This document shows, one piece after another, positions 28,581 through 32,389 of a stretch of 32,389 nt of DNA. Numbering within the stretch: position 1 is the stretch's first letter; each line of letters opens with the position of its first letter. The notes beneath the pieces are model-generated. The model was given only the letters and a program-made list of their open reading frames with translations. It ran no database searches and was not told where the DNA came from. The position numbers and the translations under genes were made by a program. This DNA comes from Lachnospiraceae bacterium FE2018 (lineage in GTDB: Bacteria > Bacillota > Clostridia > Lachnospirales > Lachnospiraceae), in assembly GCA_000702845.1 (NCBI GenBank), contig JNKK01000030.1, forward strand, positions 1 through 32,389, given 5' to 3'.

Positions 28581-28625
28581 TTTACTATTTGCAGAATTTC
28601 TGTCTCCGGTTGCTGCTCTGTGTTT

Positions 28626-28721
28626 CTATGGGACAGCTTCCTGTCTGTTTCTTTGCTTCATATGTGCTCTGTTTACCGGTCTGCCTCTTTTGTTTCTTAA
28701 TCTGTTTCTCATCTGCACCAT
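28626..28721 (-). CDS. Possible 31-residue, very basic small protein
   Basis: Between the TPR gene and the giant gene, an ATG at 28721 opens 31 codons to a TAG at 28626. AGAGAGG lies 8 nt upstream, beginning right after the TPR stop codon, which suggests translational coupling. The peptide has about ten Arg/Lys and almost no hydrophobic or acidic residues. Its core KRGRPVNR resembles an AT-hook (R/K-G-R-P), though short basic peptides match this by chance. No family recognised. The remainder of the 169-bp gap shows no terminator; a short 5-1-5 palindrome, CAGAATTTCTG, sits at 28592-28602. It could equally be untranslated leader. Confidence 0.3.
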   Translation of the reverse strand: MVQMRNRLRNKRGRPVNRAHMKQRNRQEAVP

Positions 28722-28736
28722 AATTCGCACCTCTCT

Positions 28737-30095
28737 TTAGTTTGCCTCATTTAATGCGTCAATCAGTTCCTTTGCCTGTTTCGTCAGTTCCTTATCGTCG
28801 TTCTTTTCCACTACCTGTTCCAGATCTGCTCTGGCTTCTTCGTATTTCGCGTTTCTGAGATAACAGATTCCTCTGTCATACAGACACGCTGTCATGCTTT
28901 CTTTCTTATTAATAGAAGCTGTAAAATAAGAGATTGCCTCGTCATCCTGTTCCCGCGCCATGGCACAGACGCCGAGATAATACTGAATATCCTTGATCGT
29001 GTCATCCTGTTCCGCCGTCTTTTCGAGATACGAAACAGCCTTCTCATAATCTTTTTTTGCCAGGTAACTCATCCCGACCCAGTAGCAGGTAGAAGGTGTC
29101 TGCTCGCCGGCAGCTTCATATGCTTCAATGGCCTTCAGACCATCTTCAATCGCGACGTCGTACTTCTTTTCTGCATACGCACAGATCGCTGCCTGACTGT
29201 AGAGGAGCTGCGGGGTCTCATACCCGTTTTCAACCGCCTTGTGAAACAGATCCAGCGCCTCTTTGTTTTTTCCGGAATTCATCCGGCACATCGCCAGCAT
29301 CGCGGTATACTGTCCGTTCGGATCCGCTTCGGTCAGTTTAAAATACTGATCCAGGTCTGTTTCCGCCGACGTGTAATCTTCTGTCATGATCTCGAGCCGC
29401 GCGCGTTTTGCGTAAAGTTCCGGCATCTCGTCATTGCTGTCCCGGATTCCCAGCGTATAACAATCGATGGCGTTTTTATAGTCGTGCTCATCTTCGTAAA
29501 GCTGCGCGAGTGAGTTCAGTGTTGCCGGATCGCCGGGCTCCGCCGTGTAATACATCTTCAGGTCGTCCGCAGCCTTGCCGGCCTCTCCTTTTGCCTGATA
29601 TATATCTGCCCGGAGAAGATATGCCGTTGTCAGATCAGGGTCGGTTGAAACCGCCTTGTTCAGGTTTGTGAGTGCCTTTTCCTGATTCTCCAGAAGCATG
29701 TACGCGCTTCCGAGCCGCAGATACAATACAGCGAGATCTTCATCGCTTCCTTCAAAGGTATCGATCGCGCCCTGCAGATAGTCTGCCGCCTCATCGTACT
29801 TTTCACGCGCGATTGCGATCGAAGCATATTCTTCATATTCGCTGCTGGTTTTCGGTTTATGAAGCATCGTGCGAAGCACCGTCATTGCTCTTCCGAATCT
29901 GTTCTTCGACAGATAATCTGTCTGACTGGCAGTCACGTCCGCAGCGTGCTCAGCGGTCGTACCGGAAAATTCGGCGGTTGAAAATAAAACATGTGCCTGC
30001 ATCGATATAACGGTATTAATGACAAGAATCAAAGCCAGCACAAGGGCAATGATTCTGCTCCATATTCTCTTGTTTTCAGTCCTGTTTTTTTCCAT
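28737..30095 (-). CDS. Membrane-anchored TPR-repeat protein
   Basis: This 452-residue protein begins with a basic N-terminus (KNRTENKRIWSR), one membrane-spanning segment at residues 14-31, then about 40 linker residues. Ten TPR-like helical pairs follow, from YEEYASIAIAREKYDEAADY to CLYDRGICYLRNAKYEEARA, each about 34 residues with the usual A/G, Y and A positions. The positive-inside rule puts the repeats outside the cytoplasm; alternatively the N-terminus is a cleavable signal. TPR domains scaffold protein-protein contacts, so a partner role for the giant protein encoded just downstream is inferred. I chose the ATG at 30095; a GTG 15 bases further upstream (30110) is in frame, and neither has a strong ribosome site. 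It has no homologue that I can name specifically. Confidence 0.85.
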   Translation of the reverse strand: MEKNRTENKRIWSRIIALVLALILVINTVISMQAHVLFSTAEFSGTTAEHAADVTASQTDYLSKNRFGRAMTVLRTMLHKPKTSSEYEEYASIAIAREKYDEAADYLQGAIDTFEGSDEDLAVLYLRLGSAYMLLENQEKALTNLNKAVSTDPDLTTAYLLRADIYQAKGEAGKAADDLKMYYTAEPGDPATLNSLAQLYEDEHDYKNAIDCYTLGIRDSNDEMPELYAKRARLEIMTEDYTSAETDLDQYFKLTEADPNGQYTAMLAMCRMNSGKNKEALDLFHKAVENGYETPQLLYSQAAICAYAEKKYDVAIEDGLKAIEAYEAAGEQTPSTCYWVGMSYLAKKDYEKAVSYLEKTAEQDDTIKDIQYYLGVCAMAREQDDEAISYFTASINKKESMTACLYDRGICYLRNAKYEEARADLEQVVEKNDDKELTKQAKELIDALNEAN

Positions 30096-30131
30096 AGGAT
30101 AGTTACCCACTTTTTCAGCTTAATTGAAGTA

Positions 30132-30160
30132 ATTATACTATATTTTCATTCTAGATAGTA
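30132..30160 (-). promoter_or_regulatory. Probable promoter of the TPR-giant operon
   Basis: A perfect TATAAT -10 box lies on the minus strand at 30137-30132, putting transcription start near 30125 and about 30 nt before the ATG at 30095. The -35 is weak at normal spacing (TACTAT at 30160-30155). The AT-rich tract upstream on the minus strand (to about 30235) could act as an UP element. No other convincing promoter was seen for the giant gene itself. Confidence 0.5.
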
Positions 30161-30250
30161 CCATTTTCTGTGCATTTTTCTATATCACATTAATATTTTT
30201 ATATATTATTTAGAATTTTTGAAATGTATTTTTACTTTCCGTATCCTCCC

Positions 30251-30279
30251 TTGTAACTTTCCGCCGCTTACGTTATGAT
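30251..30279 (+). promoter_or_regulatory. Promoter of mtnA-deoD
   Basis: TTGTAA at 30251-30256 and TATGAT at 30274-30279 are separated by exactly 17 bp, matching a sigma-A-type promoter. Transcription should start near 30286, leaving a leader of about 125 nt before the mtnA ATG. The 30096-30410 interval contains this promoter, the divergent promoter around 30132, and the leader structure; I see no gene in it. Confidence 0.6.
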
Positions 30280-30308
30280 AGTAGCAGACTTTCAGAAAAT
30301 ACGTAAAT

Positions 30309-30384
30309 CGCGATCTCCGATCGCGCGCGAGCTGCGCGACGCACTTGTGCGTCTTCCTCTGCGCAGCTCTGCGACCCGCCGGAG
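30309..30384 (+). promoter_or_regulatory. Structured, potentially switching mtnA leader
   Basis: The leader contains a 7-bp hairpin, CGCGATC (30309-30315) with GATCGCG (30319-30325), loop of three. An alternative, larger fold pairs CTCCG (30315-30319) with CGGAG (30380-30384), TCGC (30321-30324) with GCGA (30371-30374), GAGCTGCGC (30329-30337) with GCGCAGCTC (30361-30369), and encloses a hairpin GACGCAC/GTGCGTC (30338-30353). The two folds share bases 30315-30324 and exclude each other. It does not match a riboswitch class that I can recognise, and no run of U follows. It lies 11 nt before the mtnA ribosome site. Confidence 0.5.
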
Positions 30385-30395
30385 GCAACAGATAA

Positions 30396-30401
30396 GGGAG
30401 G
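30396..30401 (+). promoter_or_regulatory. Ribosome binding site of mtnA
   Basis: GGGAGG followed by a 9-nt spacer and ATG at 30411. It supports this start. Confidence 0.8.
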
Positions 30402-30410
30402 AACCTATAC

Positions 30411-31484
30411 ATGGCTTCTGACAAACTGAAACAGGTAACACATATTGACAATGTGCGGCTCTCTGACGACGGCCGTTCTGTCGTTATTATTGATCAGACA
30501 AGGCTGCCGAATCACGTGGAATATATCACGCTGCACACGGCACAGGAGATCTGGGACGCAATTCATCTGCTGAAGGTGCGCGGCGCGCCGGCGATCGGTA
30601 TTGCTGCCGGCTACGGCATTTATGTGCTGGCACAGCAGATCGAAACGGAGGATTATCAGACATTTCTTGATGAATTCCACCGGCGGGCGGAATATATCAA
30701 CTCCTCGCGCCCGACTGCCGTCAACTTAAGCTGGGCACTGCGCCGCATGGAACAGGTTGTGAAAGATAATACATCCCTTTCTGTCGCGGAGATCCTGAAA
30801 CTTCTGGAGCAGGAATGCCGCGCGATTCACGAGGAAGACATTGCCATGTGCCGCGCGATCTCCGAGTACGGCCTGTCACTTCTGAAGGACGGAGACGGCG
30901 TGCTGACGCACTGTAACGCCGGGCCGCTGGCAACTTCCCGCTATGGCACCGGGCAGGGACCGCTCTTCCTGGCAGCCGAAAAAGGGGTCAATATCAAAGT
31001 ATTTGCCGATGAGACCCGGCCGCTCCTGCAGGGCGCGCGTCTGACCTCCTATGAACTGCACAATGCAGGCGTAGATGTAACGCTGATCTGTGACAATATG
31101 GCCAGCATCGTCATGAAAAACGGCTGGGTGCAGGCCTGCATGGTCGGCTGTGACCGCGTAGCTGCAAACGGAGATGCCGCCAATAAGATCGGCACCAGCG
31201 GCGTCGCGATTCTGGCAAAGCATTACGGCATTCCGTTCTATGTACTCGGCCCGACCTCTACCATCGACATGAACTGCCCGACCGGCGACGATATCAAAAT
31301 CGAACAGCGCAATCCGGACGAGATCAAGGAAATGTTCTATGCCGAGCCGGTTGCCCTGAAAGATGTCAAATGCTACAACCCGTCTTTCGATGTCACGGAT
31401 CACGAGCTGATCACTGCCATCATTACAGACAAAGGCATCTGCCGGCCGCCGTATTCTGAATCACTCGCAAAACTATTTAAATAA
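30411..31484 (+). CDS. mtnA: S-methyl-5-thioribose-1-phosphate isomerase
   Basis: The 357-residue protein is a full-length MtnA, an aldose-ketose isomerase of the methionine salvage pathway converting 5-methylthioribose-1-phosphate to 5-methylthioribulose-1-phosphate in the cytosol. It carries the family's RGAPAIG motif (residues 57-63), THCNAG with the catalytic Cys168, VGCDR with the catalytic Asp248, and NKIGT (258-262). The sugar and phosphate contacts lie in these loops. In some bacteria MtnA also takes 5-deoxyribose-1-phosphate in the DHAP shunt. A nucleoside phosphorylase follows after 28 bp on the same strand, so the two likely act in sequence. The close relatives eIF2B-alpha-like proteins and ribose-1,5-bisphosphate isomerase are less likely because the MtnA motifs are intact. 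Confidence 0.95.
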   Translation: MASDKLKQVTHIDNVRLSDDGRSVVIIDQTRLPNHVEYITLHTAQEIWDAIHLLKVRGAPAIGIAAGYGIYVLAQQIETEDYQTFLDEFHRRAEYINSSRPTAVNLSWALRRMEQVVKDNTSLSVAEILKLLEQECRAIHEEDIAMCRAISEYGLSLLKDGDGVLTHCNAGPLATSRYGTGQGPLFLAAEKGVNIKVFADETRPLLQGARLTSYELHNAGVDVTLICDNMASIVMKNGWVQACMVGCDRVAANGDAANKIGTSGVAILAKHYGIPFYVLGPTSTIDMNCPTGDDIKIEQRNPDEIKEMFYAEPVALKDVKCYNPSFDVTDHELITAIITDKGICRPPYSESLAKLFK

Positions 31485-31496
31485 GAAGAAACACAA

Positions 31497-31502
31497 AGGA
31501 GG
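31497..31502 (+). promoter_or_regulatory. Ribosome binding site of deoD
   Basis: A consensus AGGAGG lies 10 nt before the ATG at 31513, inside the short gap after the mtnA stop. It supports independent initiation within a shared transcript. Confidence 0.8.
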
Positions 31503-31512
31503 AACCCAGAAA

Positions 31513-32244
31513 ATGTCCGTTATTACATCCATTACCGGCTGCATCAAGGCTGAAAAAGAAAATGTTGCAAAGGTTGTCCTGTTCCCGGGCGATCCGCTCC
31601 GCGCGAAATATATCGCCGAGACATTCCTCGAGGACGCAGTCCTGTTCAATGACGTCCGCAACATGCTGGGTTACACCGGCACTTACAAAGGCAGACGCAT
31701 TTCCGTCATGGGAAGCGGCATGGGCATCCCGTCCGCCTGCCTGTACGCGACAGATCTCTACAACCAGTTTGACGTGGAAACCATCATCCGCGTCGGTTCC
31801 ACAGGCGCTCTGACCGATGACATCAATCTGAAAGACGTCATTATCGCAATGAGTGCTTCCACCAACTCTGATTTTGCGTCCCAGTACGATTTTCCTGCAC
31901 ACCTGGCGCCGACCGCTGACTGGGGGCTGCTGAAGACCGCCGTCGAAGCAGGAGAAGCCATGAACATTCCGGTAAAGGTCGGTCCGGTTCTCTCAACCGA
32001 CACCTTCATCAACGCGATTCCGGATGTCAACACAAAATGGCGGAATATGGGACATCTCTGTGTGGAAATGGAAACAGCCGGCCTCTATGCCCTGTCCATG
32101 GCATGGCACAAAAAGGCACTGGCAATTCTCTCTGTTTCCGATCATATTTTCAAAGGCGAGTTCCTGACACCGGAAGAAATCCGCGAGGGATTCACAGATA
32201 TGATGAAAATTGCGCTTGAAACGGCATGGGCTTACGCCGAATGA
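31513..32244 (+). CDS. deoD: DeoD-type nucleoside phosphorylase, probably methylthioadenosine-active
   Basis: The 243-residue protein aligns with E. coli DeoD at a constant +6 offset (mature E. coli numbering). Gly20, Arg24, Arg43, Arg87 and Ser90 (phosphate) become Gly26, Arg30, Arg49, Arg93 and Ser96. Glu179, Met180 and Glu181 (ribose) become 185-187, and the base-binding Asp204 becomes Asp210. Family motifs LFPGDPLRAKYIAE, GSGMGIPS, VEMETAGLY and SVSDH are present. Two key residues differ: His4, which contacts the ribose 5'-OH, is Cys10, and the catalytic helper Arg217 is Ile223, with Arg224 next to it. These changes, and mtnA directly upstream, suggest a 5'-methylthio- or 5'-deoxyadenosine substrate rather than ordinary purine nucleosides. 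The general reaction (phosphorolysis to base and sugar-1-phosphate) is well supported; the substrate is inference. Confidence 0.9.
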   Translation: MSVITSITGCIKAEKENVAKVVLFPGDPLRAKYIAETFLEDAVLFNDVRNMLGYTGTYKGRRISVMGSGMGIPSACLYATDLYNQFDVETIIRVGSTGALTDDINLKDVIIAMSASTNSDFASQYDFPAHLAPTADWGLLKTAVEAGEAMNIPVKVGPVLSTDTFINAIPDVNTKWRNMGHLCVEMETAGLYALSMAWHKKALAILSVSDHIFKGEFLTPEEIREGFTDMMKIALETAWAYAE

Positions 32245-32264
32245 ATCATAATCGGTTCAGCGAC

Positions 32265-32287
32265 CAGAGAATTGGTCAGAGAATTGG
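32265..32287. repeat. Direct repeat after deoD
   Basis: The 11-base sequence CAGAGAATTGG occurs at 32265-32275 and again at 32277-32287. The first copy also overlaps a small inverted repeat (GACCA at 32262-32266, TGGTC at 32273-32277). No gene is visible between 32245 and the end. Confidence 0.6.
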
Positions 32288-32292
32288 AATAT

Positions 32293-32329
32293 GCATCCGC
32301 ATTCGCAGGAAAACAAAGGATGCGGATGC
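32293..32329 (+). terminator. Possible terminator hairpin after deoD
   Basis: GCATCCGCATTC (32293-32304) and GGATGCGGATGC (32318-32329) form a 12-bp stem with one G-U pair and a 13-nt loop, about 50 bp after the deoD stop. No strong U run follows, so it may be a non-canonical terminator, a processing site or a repeat element. Confidence 0.35.
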
Positions 32330-32340
32330 CTGATTTGACA

Positions 32341-32369
32341 TCATCTGAACAGCGCGAACGGTCAGATGA
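32341..32369. other. Second inverted repeat downstream of deoD
   Basis: TCATCTGA (32341-32348) and TCAGATGA (32362-32369) form a perfect 8-bp stem with a 13-nt loop. Just beyond, at 32378-32389, the left arm of the preceding hairpin (TGCATCCGCATT) recurs at the window edge. Confidence 0.4.
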
Positions 32370-32389
32370 GAGAAAAGTGCATCCGCATT

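Noticed and set aside
28592-28602. Short palindrome CAGAATTTCTG in the TPR-giant gap as an operator
   Set aside because: A 5-1-5 palindrome is expected by chance, and no promoter lies beside it; kept only as a note.
30245-30401. CCTCCCTT (30245-30252) perfectly complementary to the mtnA ribosome site (30394-30401)
   Set aside because: It lies upstream of the likely transcription start near 30286, overlapping the -35 region, so it should not be in the transcript and cannot mask the site.
30206-30451. Minus-strand ORFs crossing the mtnA leader and start (30206-30451 and 30405-30680)
   Set aside because: They overlap the promoter, leader and mtnA on the opposite strand, lack ribosome sites and encode nothing recognisable.
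30876-31403. Minus-strand ORFs of 175 and 141 codons opposite mtnA and deoD (30876-31403, 31477-31902)
   Set aside because: Both lie entirely opposite well-supported genes whose motifs are intact; the antisense products show no family features.

Overview
The window holds four or five genes in two divergent blocks. The left 88% (1-28567) is one uninterrupted minus-strand reading frame: it starts at an ATG at 28567 behind a good Shine-Dalgarno site and is still open at base 1, so at least 9,522 codons (roughly 1 MDa) are present and the C-terminus lies outside. It encodes a secreted, extremely cysteine-poor, Ala/Gly/Asp-rich giant surface protein built mainly of beta-solenoid repeats, in the style of proteins usually annotated as leukotoxin-LktA-family filamentous adhesins.

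From N- to C-terminus (right to left on the map) I read: a signal peptide; a Gly/Ser linker; a pectin-lyase-like opening; a Gly-Asp stretch resembling degenerate RTX; a first solenoid block; a cluster of divergent InlB-B-like repeats; a second solenoid block; a long amphipathic-helical insert; a second B-repeat cluster; a main solenoid of about thirty modules; a further beta-helix stretch; a 3.3-kb tyrosine-rich beta region; two FHA-like segments separated by 110-residue helical repeats; and finally an Ala-rich coiled coil running off the window.

Upstream on the same strand lies a membrane-anchored protein with ten TPR-like repeats (28737-30095). The 169-bp gap between the two genes shows no terminator and contains a possible 31-codon, very basic ORF. 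The three probably form one operon read from an AT-rich promoter near 30132. I infer that the TPR protein assists export, assembly or anchoring of the giant, but the sequence shows only adjacency and a plausible extracytoplasmic topology.

Divergently, on the plus strand, are mtnA (methylthioribose-1-phosphate isomerase, 30411-31484) and a DeoD-type nucleoside phosphorylase (31513-32244), 28 bp apart. They have a recognisable promoter and a GC-rich, highly self-complementary leader with two mutually exclusive folds. The phosphorylase lacks the His that contacts the ribose 5'-OH in E. coli DeoD (Cys10 here) and the catalytic helper Arg (Ile223 here). With mtnA next door, this suggests phosphorolysis of 5'-methylthioadenosine or 5'-deoxyadenosine feeding MtnA.

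The organism is probably a Gram-positive Bacillota, perhaps a Lachnospiraceae-like gut or rumen Clostridium. Support is moderate GC, strong AGGAGG-type ribosome sites, sigma-A-like promoters, and the absence of a two-partner-secretion (haemagglutination) domain at the start of the giant protein. This assignment is inference.
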